From an uncultured Lachnospiraceae bacterium (GTDB lineage: Bacteria; Bacillota; Clostridia; Lachnospirales; Lachnospiraceae): a DNA stretch of 55,263 bases. The notes under the pieces are model-generated. The model was not told the DNA's origin. It ran no database searches and worked only from the letters and a program-made list of their open reading frames with translations. The stretch lies in contig CAJUHP010000023.1 of the NCBI GenBank assembly GCA_910586125.1, forward strand, positions 1 through 55,263, in the 5' to 3' direction. Below, in pieces: positions 32,653 to 41,361 of the stretch; the stretch's first letter is position 1; each line of letters starts with the position of its first letter. The translations under genes and the position numbers were made by a program.

Positions 32653-33741
32653 ATGATTTCAAACCAAATTTTGCAGAGTACCATTGACGGGCTGAAGGGT
32701 ATTACCAGAACCGATTTTTGCGTATATGATACAGAGGGCGTTACACTGGCCGGCACGAGTCCCAATATGAGCAGCTACGGCGAAGATGTCCTCTCGTTTG
32801 TCGGCTCTCCGGCGGAGAGTCAGGTGGTGGGGGGCTGCCAGTTTTTTAAGATCTTAGACGACAATCAACTGGAGTATATTCTGGTGGTTCGGGGGGCCGG
32901 CGACGACACGTTTATGATCGGTAAGATGGTGGTGTTCCAGATCCAGAATCTTCTGGTTGCCTATAAAGAGCGCTTTGACAAAGAAAACTTTATCAAAAAT
33001 CTGCTGCTTGACAATCTGCTCTTGGTAGATATCTATAACCGCGCCAAGAAGCTGCATATCGAGACCAACATCCGGCGGGTTGTCTTTGTCATCGAGACGG
33101 CCCAGGAGAACGATGTCTCTTCGATGGAGATCGTCAAGAGTCTGTTTATCGGGAAAGGGCGGGATTTTATCACGGCGGTGGACGAGCGCAATATTATCCT
33201 GGTCAAAGAGTTGAGAGACAGCGAGAGCTACGAGGATATGGAGCGGATTGCCAAGACGGTTCTCGACATGCTCAATACGGAGGCGATGTCCAAGGTTCAC
33301 ATTGCCTACGGAACCATTGTCAATGAGATCCGCGACGTGTCCCGCTCGTATAAGGACGCGAAGATGGCTCTGGATGTGGGAAAGATTTTTTACAGCGACC
33401 AGCATGTGGTGGCCTACAGCAATCTGGGAATCGGCCGTCTGATCTATCAGCTCCCGGTGCATCTGTGCCGGATGTTTATCCGTGAGATTTTTAACGGCAA
33501 GTCCCCGGACGAGTTTGACGAGGAGACGCTGACGACGATCAACAAGTTTTTTGACAATAACCTGAACGTATCGGAGACGTCCCGCCAGCTCTATATTCAC
33601 CGCAACACGCTGGTATACCGTCTGGACAAGCTGCAGAAGAGTACGGGGCTGGATCTGCGTATTTTTGAGGACGCCATCACCTTCAAGATCGCGCTGATGG
33701 TCGTGAAGTACATGAATTATATTGAGAAAATGGACCGTTAA
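32653..33741 (+). CDS. CdaR/PucR-like regulator with C-terminal HTH_30
   Basis: 362 residues. The first ~130 residues resemble the sugar-diacid recognition fold (start MISNQILQSTIDGLKGIT). A GGDEF-like middle (~150-270) contains VHIAYG, and the PucR-type HTH at the end (~295-350) has FFDNNLNVSETSRQLYIHRNTLVYRLDKLQ. CdaR proteins act as activators of sugar-diacid genes. Here it sits eight bases before ftsE, so it may be co-transcribed with the division operon or merely adjacent. The effector is unknown. Confidence 0.85.
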   Translation: MISNQILQSTIDGLKGITRTDFCVYDTEGVTLAGTSPNMSSYGEDVLSFVGSPAESQVVGGCQFFKILDDNQLEYILVVRGAGDDTFMIGKMVVFQIQNLLVAYKERFDKENFIKNLLLDNLLLVDIYNRAKKLHIETNIRRVVFVIETAQENDVSSMEIVKSLFIGKGRDFITAVDERNIILVKELRDSESYEDMERIAKTVLDMLNTEAMSKVHIAYGTIVNEIRDVSRSYKDAKMALDVGKIFYSDQHVVAYSNLGIGRLIYQLPVHLCRMFIREIFNGKSPDEFDEETLTTINKFFDNNLNVSETSRQLYIHRNTLVYRLDKLQKSTGLDLRIFEDAITFKIALMVVKYMNYIEKMDR

Positions 33742-33749
33742 GGAGAAAT

Positions 33750-34430
33750 ATGATTGTATTTGAGAACATAAGCAAAACCTACGGTAAAAATGTAAAGGCC
33801 GTGCGGAATCTGAATCTTCACATCGAGAAAGGCGAGTTTGTCTTTGTCATGGGGGACAGCGGGTCGGGAAAATCCACCCTGATTCGTCTTCTGCTCAAGG
33901 AAATCGATCCCACATCGGGGGAGATCACCGTGGACGGAGAGAATATCACCGCCATGAAGCGGAGCCGGATTCCCCGCTACCGCAGGAAGCTGGGGGTGGT
34001 TTTTCAGGATTTCCGTCTGCTGCGGGACCGCAACGTCTATGAAAACGTGGCCTTTGCCCAGCGGGTGGTCGGTACGTCCAGCCGTCAGATCCGCCAGGAT
34101 GTGCCGAAACTTTTGACCAGGGTGGGGCTTTCCGCCAAATACAAGGCATTTCCCAACGAGCTTTCCGGCGGCGAGCAGCAGCGGGTCGCCATCGCCAGGG
34201 CGCTGGTGAACCGGCCGGATATTCTGCTGTGCGACGAGCCGACCGGGAATCTGGACGCGCGCAATGCCTGGGAGGTTATGCGGCTGCTGGAGGAGATCAA
34301 CGAGGAGGGGACTACGGTGGTGGTGGTGACGCACAGCCAGGAGATTGTCGATCAGATGAACCGGAGAGTGATTATCATGAACCGCGGCGATATGATTGAC
34401 GACAGTCTGGAAAGCGGGGACGAAGCATGA
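33750..34430 (+). CDS. ftsE: Cell division ABC ATPase FtsE
   Basis: 226 residues: Walker A GDSGSGKST, signature LSGGEQQRVAIARA, Walker B LLCDEPTGNLD and switch His VVTHS. The conserved start MIVFENISKTYG is typical of FtsE. AGGAG precedes ATG. The stop overlaps the ftsX start by four bases. With FtsX it transmits ATP hydrolysis across the membrane to activate a peptidoglycan hydrolase at the septum, probably the M23 protein encoded two genes downstream. Confidence 0.95.
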   Translation: MIVFENISKTYGKNVKAVRNLNLHIEKGEFVFVMGDSGSGKSTLIRLLLKEIDPTSGEITVDGENITAMKRSRIPRYRRKLGVVFQDFRLLRDRNVYENVAFAQRVVGTSSRQIRQDVPKLLTRVGLSAKYKAFPNELSGGEQQRVAIARALVNRPDILLCDEPTGNLDARNAWEVMRLLEEINEEGTTVVVVTHSQEIVDQMNRRVIIMNRGDMIDDSLESGDEA

Positions 34431-35335
34431 GAATAAGCACGATTTTTTACTGTATCGGTCAGGGGCTGAAGAATATCCGCCGCCATTTTTTGTTCACTCT
34501 GGCTTCGGTCGGGACCATTACCGCCTGTGTTTTTCTGTTCTCCGTTTTTTTCTGCGTGGTGGAAAACCTGCGCTATACCGTGCAGGGAGTGGAGGAGACG
34601 GTGGGAATTACCGTCTTTTTTGATAAAGAATTAACAGAAGAGGAAGTAAAGGCGCAGGGGGAGGAAATTCGGAAGAATACGTTGGTTAGGGACATGCGGT
34701 TTGTCTCCGGCGAGGAAGCCTGGGCAGAGTTTTCAAAATACTATCTGCGCGGAGCGGAGGAGATGGCGGACGGCTTTGTGGAGGACAACCCTCTGGCCAA
34801 TATGCCAAGCTATGAAATCTTTATCAACGACATCGAGAAACAGGACGTGTTTGTAAAGTGGTTGGAGGGCCTTCCCGGCGTGCGGCGGGTCAATTCTTCC
34901 AGCATCACAGCGGGCGGCTTGGTGGATATGAACAACGCCATCGGGTATGTGTCCATCGGTCTGATTGTTATACTGTTATGCGTGTCGGTTTTTCTGATTA
35001 ACAACACGATTTCCATGGCGATTTCTGCCAGGCGGGACGAGATCCAGATCATGCGTCTGGTTGGGGCCACAAAGGGATTTATTCGCGCCCCGTTTTTGGT
35101 GGAGGGACTGTTCATCGGCCTTTTAGGCGCGGCGCTGCCGTTGGGGCTGGTAGGGCTTCTGTATGACCGGGCCATTCTCTATCTGCAGGGAAAATTGTTG
35201 GTTCTGACGCGGATTTTATCCTTTTTGGAGATGCAGGAGGTTATGAGACTGCTGATTCCCGTGGCGGCTGTGCTGGGCGTGGGAATCGGCCTGTTCGGCA
35301 GTGTGGCGGCTGTCAGAAAACATTTGAAGGTGTGA
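34427..35335 (+). CDS. ftsX: Cell division permease FtsX
   Basis: 302 residues, four TM helices (~22-45, 175-198, 220-245, 270-295) in the FtsX pattern. A large extracytoplasmic domain (~50-170) follows TM1. The segment ISARRDEIQIMRLVGATKGFIRAPF is the conserved cytoplasmic loop that contacts FtsE. It is five bases from the downstream M23 gene. The extracytoplasmic loop is the expected docking site for the coiled coil of that hydrolase. Confidence 0.95.
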   Translation: MRISTIFYCIGQGLKNIRRHFLFTLASVGTITACVFLFSVFFCVVENLRYTVQGVEETVGITVFFDKELTEEEVKAQGEEIRKNTLVRDMRFVSGEEAWAEFSKYYLRGAEEMADGFVEDNPLANMPSYEIFINDIEKQDVFVKWLEGLPGVRRVNSSSITAGGLVDMNNAIGYVSIGLIVILLCVSVFLINNTISMAISARRDEIQIMRLVGATKGFIRAPFLVEGLFIGLLGAALPLGLVGLLYDRAILYLQGKLLVLTRILSFLEMQEVMRLLIPVAAVLGVGIGLFGSVAAVRKHLKV

Positions 35336-35339
35336 GAAT

Positions 35340-36977
35340 ATGGTGAAAAAAAAGATTGCGGCAGCTCTTTGCGTTTGTATGGCGTCATCCGTTTTTCTGA
35401 CATCCGGGGCGTTTCATGCCGCGGCAGCCGGGTCGTTTGGCCAGGCCGAAGCCGCGGCACAGAAAAAAAGCGGCGGTTCGGATGCTCTGGACGGAGATTT
35501 GAAGGATACCAAGGATGAGATCAGCGATATCAAGGCGGTGCGAAAGACAGCGCAGGAACGTTTGGAGAGCCTGAAAAACGATAAGTCCGATCTGGAGGCA
35601 TATATTCAGGAGCTGGATCAGAATCTGACAGAGGTACAGGAGATTCTGGAGAGGGTACTGTCAGCCATGGAGACAACGGAGGCGGAGATCGCGAAGACGC
35701 AGGCGTCTTTGGAGTCGGCCAGACAGGCGGAGCGCGACCAGTACGAGGCGATGAAGCTTCGGATTCAGTTTATGTATGAGACCGGGGAAGTGCAGTATCT
35801 GGAAGTATTGCTGGAAGCGCAGAGCATAACCGATTTTCTGAATCGGGCAGAGTATATATCCGGTATGCTGGAGTATGACCGGGATATGCTTATCCAGTAC
35901 CAGCAGACCTGTCAGGAGATCGCGGATGCCGAGGCCGCGCTGGAACGGGATTATGCGGATCTGGAGGAATTGAAGAAGGTCAACGAGGAGAGCAAGCAGG
36001 ATCTGGAAACGCTGATGTATGTGAAGAATACAGAGCTGGATGAATATACTCTTCAGATCCATGAGGCGGAGAATGAAATCGACAGCTATACGAAAGCGCT
36101 GAAAGCGCAGGAGGATTTGATGAAGCAGATCGAAGCGCAGATTCGTAAGCAGGAGCAGGAAGAGGAGCGCAGAAGGAAGGAGGAGGAGCTCAGAAGGAAG
36201 GAAGAGGAGAGCCGTCGTCAGGAGGAAGAAAACAAGAAGACGTCCGAGGCGGAGACGGAGGGGACGACAGCCGGCCCCAGTGAAGGAAGCACGGCCGAGT
36301 CAACGCCTGATTTCACAGAGGGGACGACCTCCAGCGCAGCGGAAAGCAGCGGCGAGACAGCGCCCGATTCCACAGAAGGGACGACGTCCGGCGCAGCGGA
36401 AAGCAGCGGCGAAACGACGCCTGGCGCGACAGAGGGAACCACGCCCAATGTAACGCAAGAGAGTACCGAGGGGACCACGCCTGCTCCCACGCAGGAGAGC
36501 ACCGAGGAGACGACGACGCCCTCTACAGAGGGAAACGGCGGCTCTGTCAGTAAACCGGAAGAGCCGGAGAAGCCTTCTGCCGTGACCTTCCAGTGGCCGA
36601 TTCCGGCCAGCAGCCGTATCACCTCCCCGTTTGGGAAGCGGGAACCTCCGCTGCCCGGTATGTCGGACTTTCATAAGGGAGTGGATGTGGGTGCCAAGAC
36701 CGGCACGAAGATCTACGCGGCAGCCGCGGGAACCGTGGTGATTTCTCAATATAATTATTCGGCCGGCAACTATATTATGATCAGCCATGGGAACGGCGTC
36801 TACACCGTTTATATGCACTGCTCGAAACTGCTGGTGGAAGTGGGGGATAAGGTGCAGCAGGGAGACAATATCGGTCTGGTAGGCTCAACGGGATATTCAA
36901 CGGCGCCGCATCTGCATTTTGGCGTTCGCGTTGACGGAGAATACAAGAATCCTCTGAACTATGTATCGGCTCCGTGA
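35340..36977 (+). CDS. FtsEX-linked M23 peptidoglycan endopeptidase (PcsB/EnvC-like)
   Basis: 545 residues. The signal peptide is ~1-32, and a long coiled coil (~45-300) is homologous in layout to EnvC/PcsB. A Ser/Thr/Glu-rich, repeat-containing linker (~300-405) leads to a LytM/M23 domain (~415-540). All zinc and catalytic residues are present (FHKGVD, MHCS, HLHFG), so it is an active enzyme, unlike the inactive activators EnvC and NlpD. The FtsEX proteins encoded directly upstream presumably open its coiled coil. The downstream S41 protease may process it. Confidence 0.9.
   Translation: MVKKKIAAALCVCMASSVFLTSGAFHAAAAGSFGQAEAAAQKKSGGSDALDGDLKDTKDEISDIKAVRKTAQERLESLKNDKSDLEAYIQELDQNLTEVQEILERVLSAMETTEAEIAKTQASLESARQAERDQYEAMKLRIQFMYETGEVQYLEVLLEAQSITDFLNRAEYISGMLEYDRDMLIQYQQTCQEIADAEAALERDYADLEELKKVNEESKQDLETLMYVKNTELDEYTLQIHEAENEIDSYTKALKAQEDLMKQIEAQIRKQEQEEERRRKEEELRRKEEESRRQEEENKKTSEAETEGTTAGPSEGSTAESTPDFTEGTTSSAAESSGETAPDSTEGTTSGAAESSGETTPGATEGTTPNVTQESTEGTTPAPTQESTEETTTPSTEGNGGSVSKPEEPEKPSAVTFQWPIPASSRITSPFGKREPPLPGMSDFHKGVDVGAKTGTKIYAAAAGTVVISQYNYSAGNYIMISHGNGVYTVYMHCSKLLVEVGDKVQQGDNIGLVGSTGYSTAPHLHFGVRVDGEYKNPLNYVSAP
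36306..36425 (+). repeat. 57-bp direct repeat in the M23 linker
   Basis: Two nearly identical 57-60 bp units (from 36309 and 36366) encode 19-residue units around TEGTTS-AAESSGET. The surrounding linker continues with looser TEGTTP copies. It is a likely slippage site in the cell-wall enzyme. Confidence 0.7.
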
Positions 36978-37015
36978 TATGGCAAACGGGATGACATGGA
37001 TAGAAAGAGTGCGAA

Positions 37016-38350
37016 ATGGAAGATTATCATTACAGTATCAACGGCAGTCCGGTGCCGGACGGCGATGACTTTGACAAAAAGAAAAAAAGCGGTTTTGGAA
37101 AAGGGGTACTGGTAGGGGTACTCTGTACTCTGCTGGTGACGTTTTTAACGGTGGCGGCTACCGTCGGCGTTCATGGCGTGCGCGATTATCTGCGGCAGGA
37201 GCAGGAACGCAGGGAAGAGGAAGAGACGGCCAAGAACGGAAACCGGGTGGGCGACCAGAAGAAAAACAGCAGTTCCAAGACGGATAGCGAGGGAAAAATT
37301 CCTCTGGGAGAGATCATGGACAAGCTGAGGGAGCTGCAGGGCTATATCGAGGGCTCTTATCTGTTTGACTATGATCCGCAGAAACTGGCGGACAATATCT
37401 ATTATGGAATGCTCTATGGTCTGGGAGATCCCTATTCCTATTATTACACGGAGGAAGAATTCGCATCTCTCCAGGAAAGTTATACCGGAGAGTACTATGG
37501 GATCGGCATTCTGGTGCAGCAGGACCCGGAAACCAGCGAGGTGACAATACTGCGGGTTTTTGACGGACCGGCGAAAGAGGCAGGGATTCAGAAAGGGGAT
37601 GTGCTGTACCGGGTCGAGGAGCTGATGGTTGGCGAGGAAGATCTGAATACGGTGATTGCCCGGATCAAGGGCGAGGAGGGAACCACTGTAAACGTGGAGG
37701 TATACCGGAAAAATTCCGATGAATACATTGCTATGGATGTGGAGCGCCGTCAGGTGGTGACGGAAGATGTCGAATATCAGATGCTGGAAGATCAGATCGG
37801 ATATATTCTTCTGGACCAGTTTGAGGGAAAGGCGGCAGAGCAGCTCAAAGAAGCGCTGGCCGACCTGGAGAGTCAGGGAATGAACGGCTTGATTCTGGAT
37901 CTGCGCGATAATCCCGGGGGCGATTTGGATGTGATGCTGGAAATTGCGGACATTTTTCTGCCGGCCGGCGTTGTGCTGACGATTGAGGACGTACACGGCT
38001 ATTCGATCCCGTATTATTCTGGCGAGCAGCAGTTTACAAAACCGCTGGTTGTGCTGGTCAACGAAAACTCGGCCAGCGCTTCCGAGGCCCTGTCCGGGGC
38101 GGTCAAGGACTATGGAGTGGGAACTCTGGTGGGAACGCAGACCTTTGGAAAGGGAATTGTTCAGAGTATCTATACGCTGAAAGACGGGAAGACGGCCATT
38201 CGCCTGACGACGGCCCATTACTATACGCCCAGCGGAATCTGCATTCACGGTACGGGAATCGCACCGGATTTGGTTGTGGAATCGGAGGAAGGCGATCATG
38301 ACCGGCAGTTGGAGGCGGGAATTTCGGCCATCAAGGATTTGCTGCCTTAG
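37016..38350 (+). CDS. S41 family C-terminal processing peptidase (CtpA-like)
   Basis: 444 residues. One TM anchor (~30-55) is followed by an acidic linker, a helical cap (~100-150), a PDZ domain (~155-240, with KEAGIQKGDVLYRVE) and the S41 protease core (~255-430). The nucleophile Ser is in NENSASASEAL and the general-base Lys in QTFGKGIVQS, with LDLRDNPGGDL as the conserved substrate-strand motif. It is the last gene of the ftsEX-M23 operon, where such proteases cleave cell-wall hydrolases or their partners. Confidence 0.92.
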   Translation: MEDYHYSINGSPVPDGDDFDKKKKSGFGKGVLVGVLCTLLVTFLTVAATVGVHGVRDYLRQEQERREEEETAKNGNRVGDQKKNSSSKTDSEGKIPLGEIMDKLRELQGYIEGSYLFDYDPQKLADNIYYGMLYGLGDPYSYYYTEEEFASLQESYTGEYYGIGILVQQDPETSEVTILRVFDGPAKEAGIQKGDVLYRVEELMVGEEDLNTVIARIKGEEGTTVNVEVYRKNSDEYIAMDVERRQVVTEDVEYQMLEDQIGYILLDQFEGKAAEQLKEALADLESQGMNGLILDLRDNPGGDLDVMLEIADIFLPAGVVLTIEDVHGYSIPYYSGEQQFTKPLVVLVNENSASASEALSGAVKDYGVGTLVGTQTFGKGIVQSIYTLKDGKTAIRLTTAHYYTPSGICIHGTGIAPDLVVESEEGDHDRQLEAGISAIKDLLP

Positions 38351-38383
38351 AAAATCGGTTTCTTTTTTTCAGTACTATGCTTG

Positions 38384-38428
38384 AAACCCCCTGCATACAT
38401 TGTAAAAACAAGGTGTATGGGGGTTTTT
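38384..38428 (+). terminator. Terminator of the ftsEX operon, overlapping spoIIID SD
   Basis: AAACCCCC and GGGGGTTTTT arms, with inner ATACA/TGTAT and TTGT/ACAA helices, form a strong hairpin ending in TTTTT. The GGGGG of the 3' arm is also the best Shine-Dalgarno for the downstream TTG start of spoIIID. Confidence 0.75.
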
Positions 38429-38431
38429 CCC

Positions 38432-38722
38432 TTGAAAGACTATATCGAAGAGCGGGCGGTGGAAATCGCCAATTATATCATTGACTGCAACGCGACGGTA
38501 CGGCAGACGGCGAAGAAGTTCGGGATCAGTAAGTCAACGGTACATAAAGATGTAACGGATCGCCTCGCCCAAGTCAATCCGACTCTGGCCGCCAGAGCCC
38601 GCGTTGTTCTGGATGTAAATAAATCGGAACGCCATATCCGCGGGGGGCAAGCGACCAGGGAGAAATATATGGGGAAGCTCAAAGCCTGCGAGCAGACGCC
38701 GGAAAGAGAAGACGAAAGATAG
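38432..38722 (+). CDS. spoIIID: Sporulation transcriptional regulator SpoIIID
   Basis: 96 residues from TTG 38432, starting LKDYIEERAVEIANYI, with HTH TVRQTAKKFGISKSTVHKDV (~22-45) and the conserved end SERHIRGGQATREKYMG. It is an almost full-length match to SpoIIID, the DNA-binding regulator of the mother cell during sporulation. In-frame starts at 38381 (TTG) and 38417 (ATG) would add residues not seen in the family. The real Shine-Dalgarno lies inside a terminator hairpin. It shows that the host is a spore-former or descends from one. Confidence 0.92.
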   Translation: MKDYIEERAVEIANYIIDCNATVRQTAKKFGISKSTVHKDVTDRLAQVNPTLAARARVVLDVNKSERHIRGGQATREKYMGKLKACEQTPEREDER

Positions 38723-38763
38723 TAAGCTGAGAGGCAGAATAAACAGAAGAGAAAGGGCCTTTT

Positions 38764-39678
38764 ATGTACCGTTTTTATCAGTGGATGGCATTTTTCTATA
38801 TTTACTGCATTTTTGGTTGGATCTGGGAAACATCCTATGTATCGGTCTGCGAGAGGCACTATGTAAACCGCGGCTTTCTGCACGGTCCGGTGATTCCGCT
38901 GTATGGCAGCGGCGCGGTGGCAATGCTGTTTCTGGCGCTGCCGGTAAAAGACAATCTGGCGCTGACCTATGCCGTCGGCGTTGTGGGCGCCACGCTTCTG
39001 GAGCTGGCGACCGGATGGGCCATGGAGAGTATATTCAAGGTGAAATACTGGGATTACAGCAAACAGAAGATTCAGTTTCGAGGATACATCTGTCTGTCCT
39101 CATCCCTGTTCTGGGGGGTTTTGACGATTGCCCTGGTGCGTTTCCTGCACAGTCCGGTGGAGCGGTTTGTTCTGAGACAGCCGGACTGGCTGGCGTTTAC
39201 CGGGGTAAGTCTGTTTACGGCGGGTTTTGCCTGCGATCTGGCAGTCAGCGCAAAGGAGGCTCTGAATCTGCGGAAGGTGCTGGTGGCGATGGAGAAGCTG
39301 CGGGCGGAGATGGACGAGGTGCAGAGAGAGCTGTCGCTTAAGCTGGAACAGGGATATCAGACGGCGGCTGGCCGGTTGGTACAGACGAGAGAGAATCTGG
39401 CCAGCCATGCGAAGCAGAGGCGGGGGCAGTTGGCCGACCGATGGATACAAGGCCGCGCGGCCCTGGCCAGCCACGTAGAACAGAGCCGCGGTCAGCTCGA
39501 ACAAAGGCTGGCGGCTCTGACCGAGCAAAAGGAAATGCAGTTGGGCGAATTTCAACTGGCACACCGCAGGCTGCGCAGGCGGCATCCCAGCGCCACCACG
39601 GGAAAACTGGAGGAATGGCTGGCCGGTGTGAAGAGACGCGAAGAGGGGCAGAAGGAGGAAGCGACGCAGGAATCCTGA
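38764..39678 (+). CDS. CmpB/PF06541-type putative ABC-transporter membrane protein
   Basis: 304 residues. The first ~165 contain about five TM helices with the family pattern FGWIWETSYVSV...NRGFLHGPVIPLYGSGA and a Trp-Asp-Tyr segment (KYWDYSKQ). The last ~130 residues are a charged coiled coil with RGQLADRW/RGQLEQR near-repeats. Pfam calls the N-terminal part a putative type IV ABC transporter, but no ATPase is adjacent and the function is unproven. GAAAGG precedes ATG; a strong terminator follows. Confidence 0.85.
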   Translation: MYRFYQWMAFFYIYCIFGWIWETSYVSVCERHYVNRGFLHGPVIPLYGSGAVAMLFLALPVKDNLALTYAVGVVGATLLELATGWAMESIFKVKYWDYSKQKIQFRGYICLSSSLFWGVLTIALVRFLHSPVERFVLRQPDWLAFTGVSLFTAGFACDLAVSAKEALNLRKVLVAMEKLRAEMDEVQRELSLKLEQGYQTAAGRLVQTRENLASHAKQRRGQLADRWIQGRAALASHVEQSRGQLEQRLAALTEQKEMQLGEFQLAHRRLRRRHPSATTGKLEEWLAGVKRREEGQKEEATQES

Positions 39679-39687
39679 AATATGGTC

Positions 39688-39720
39688 ATGGACCGTCTGT
39701 CAAAAACGGTCCATATTTTT
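39688..39720 (+). terminator. Terminator after the CmpB-like gene
   Basis: ATGGACCGT and ACGGTCCAT, a perfect 9-bp stem, followed by ATTTTT. Confidence 0.85.
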
Positions 39721-39949
39721 GTGCAATAGAAAACATTGCCGTGAGGGGAACACGACAATGCTTCCTAAATAAGAGGTATTTTTTGGAGGGGGTTGCCCGG
39801 CAGTCGCCTACCGGGCGTGAGTATGAAAAAGCTTTTATACCATCTCTGTGGTATGGATATAGTATAGAGGATAAATGTGTACAGATTGTGAGAGCGAGAT
39901 AAAAAAAAGATGAAAATCATAAAAATCCTATTATTTAGGAAAAAAGAAC
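39721..39949. other. Non-coding stretch with three hairpins
   Basis: No believable gene. Hairpins: CATTGCCGTG/CACGACAATG (39734-39760), GCCCGG/CCGGGC (39796-39817) and ATACCA/TGGTAT (39837-39854). Homopolymer A-runs follow. It could be an unrecognised structured RNA or simply spacer. Confidence 0.4.
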
Positions 39950-39978
39950 TTTAAAAATTGCCAGACATTGTATATAAT
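39950..39978 (+). promoter_or_regulatory. Promoter of the mreB-like gene
   Basis: -35 TTTAAA (39950-39955), 17-bp spacer, consensus -10 TATAAT (39973-39978). It predicts a ~210-base leader before the start codon. Confidence 0.6.
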
Positions 39979-40196
39979 AAAGGAACCGGGCGAAAATAAC
40001 AGAGAAAGTATGTCCTGCGGACTGCCGCCTGAAGTTTTATGCAACGTTTTGAGACCGCAGGAGAAAACGGGTTGTGTTATCAGTTTGTGTGAGCGTGTCA
40101 ATATAGCGTTGCTGGAAGCTTTATGCGATGCGGTGCTGTTACATGGACTCCGGCGGATATGAGTCACATAAGAATAAAATACAGGAGGAATGGATC

Positions 40197-41198
40197 ATGT
40201 TATCTTACGACATCGGAATTGATTTGGGAACGGCCAGTATTCTGGTTTATATAAAGGGGAAGGGCGTTGTGTTAAAGGAACCTTCCGTGGTAGCTCTGAA
40301 CCGGGATACCGGCGATATCAAGGCCATCGGTGAGGAAGCCCGCCTGATGATCGGCAGAACGCCGGGCAATATTATCGCTGTGCGTCCGCTGCGTCAGGGC
40401 GTCATCTCGGACTATACGGTGACGGAGAAGATGCTGAAGTATTTTATCAAGAAAGCCATGGGCAGCCGCACGCTGCGCAAGCCCCGCATCAGCGTCTGCA
40501 TTCCCAGCGGCGCCACCGAGGTGGAGAAGAAAGCGGTGGAGGACGCCACCTACGAGGCGGGAGCCAGAGAGGTGACGATCATCGAGGAGCCGGTGGCGGC
40601 GGCGATCGGCGCCGGGATCGACATTTATAAGGCATGCGGAAACATGATCGTGGATATTGGCGGCGGTACGGCGGATATCGCGGTCATTTCCCTGGGAGGC
40701 ACGGTAGTCAGCACTTCGGTGAAGACAGCCGGGGACGACTTTGACGAGGCGATTGTCCGCTATATGCGCAAAAAGCACAATCTTTTGATCGGTGAGAGAA
40801 CGGCCGAGGATATCAAGATCAATATCGGCTCCGCCTATAAGCGGCCGGAGCTGGCGACGATGGAGGTTCGGGGCCGCAACCTGGTCACAGGTCTGCCCAA
40901 GACCATCACAATCACCTCCGACGAAACGCTGGAGGCCCTGCGTGAGCCGGCCATGCAGATTGTGGAGACGGTACACAGTGTTCTGGAGCGCACGCCCCCG
41001 GAGCTGGCGGCGGATATTTATGATCGCGGCATTGTAATGACCGGCGGCGGCAGCCTTCTTAGCGGGCTGGATCTGCTGCTGGAGGAGAAGACCGGCATCA
41101 ACTGTATGATCGCGGAGGATCCGCTGACGGCAGTCGCAATCGGTACCGGCAAATGCATCGAGTACAATCACGGTTCCAAGAAGAGCCTGGACGACTGA
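40197..41198 (+). CDS. mreB: MreB/Mbl family actin-like protein
   Basis: 333 residues from ATG 40197, behind AGGAGG at 40182. Actin-fold motifs are present: phosphate-1 IGIDLGTASILVY, phosphate-2 VDIGGGTADIAV, and adenosine MTGGGSLLSGLD. The conserved ISVCIPSGATEVEKKAVEDA block is typical of MreB. No mreC, mreD or rodA neighbour is present, so this is a stand-alone copy such as Mbl or MreBH that may guide lateral wall synthesis. It has a long leader. Confidence 0.9.
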   Translation: MLSYDIGIDLGTASILVYIKGKGVVLKEPSVVALNRDTGDIKAIGEEARLMIGRTPGNIIAVRPLRQGVISDYTVTEKMLKYFIKKAMGSRTLRKPRISVCIPSGATEVEKKAVEDATYEAGAREVTIIEEPVAAAIGAGIDIYKACGNMIVDIGGGTADIAVISLGGTVVSTSVKTAGDDFDEAIVRYMRKKHNLLIGERTAEDIKINIGSAYKRPELATMEVRGRNLVTGLPKTITITSDETLEALREPAMQIVETVHSVLERTPPELAADIYDRGIVMTGGGSLLSGLDLLLEEKTGINCMIAEDPLTAVAIGTGKCIEYNHGSKKSLDD

Positions 41199-41229
41199 CC
41201 GGATTTCGGCAGGCGGACCAGAAAGAAGG

Positions 41230-41260
41230 ACTGTCTGCGGTTTTTTGCGCCGCAGGCAGT
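41230..41260 (+). terminator. Hairpin after the mreB-like gene
   Basis: ACTGTCTGCGG and CCGCAGGCAGT (11 bp, one G-U) with a T-rich loop. The following tail has only a weak T-tract. Confidence 0.5.
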
Positions 41261-41361
41261 TATTGTCTGTCGTTTTAGGCAGGGCCGCAAGCCCGCGGAT
41301 GTGATCTCGCAGAAAGCAAGGCAAATATGTCTTAGCGGCAGGCAAGGCGAAGGAGTTTTTC

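Noticed and set aside
31625..32662. 345-codon minus-strand frame across the sugar ABC ATPase
   Set aside because: Shadow; it also runs through the terminator of the real gene.
37145..38299. 384-codon minus-strand frame across the S41 peptidase gene
   Set aside because: Antisense shadow; the plus strand shows all S41 and PDZ motifs and the operon context.
38381..38431. Extended N-terminus of SpoIIID
   Set aside because: The extra residues are encoded by the terminator hairpin and are absent from the family; TTG 38432 fits better.
39721..39949. c-di-GMP, SAM or other known riboswitch
   Set aside because: The conserved cores of the classes I know are not present; only generic hairpins are.
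39968..40162. 64-codon frame before the mreB-like gene
   Set aside because: Its ATG lies upstream of the predicted -10 box TATAAT, so it could not be translated from that transcript. Only a shorter 50-codon version from 40010 stays possible, as noted in the findings.
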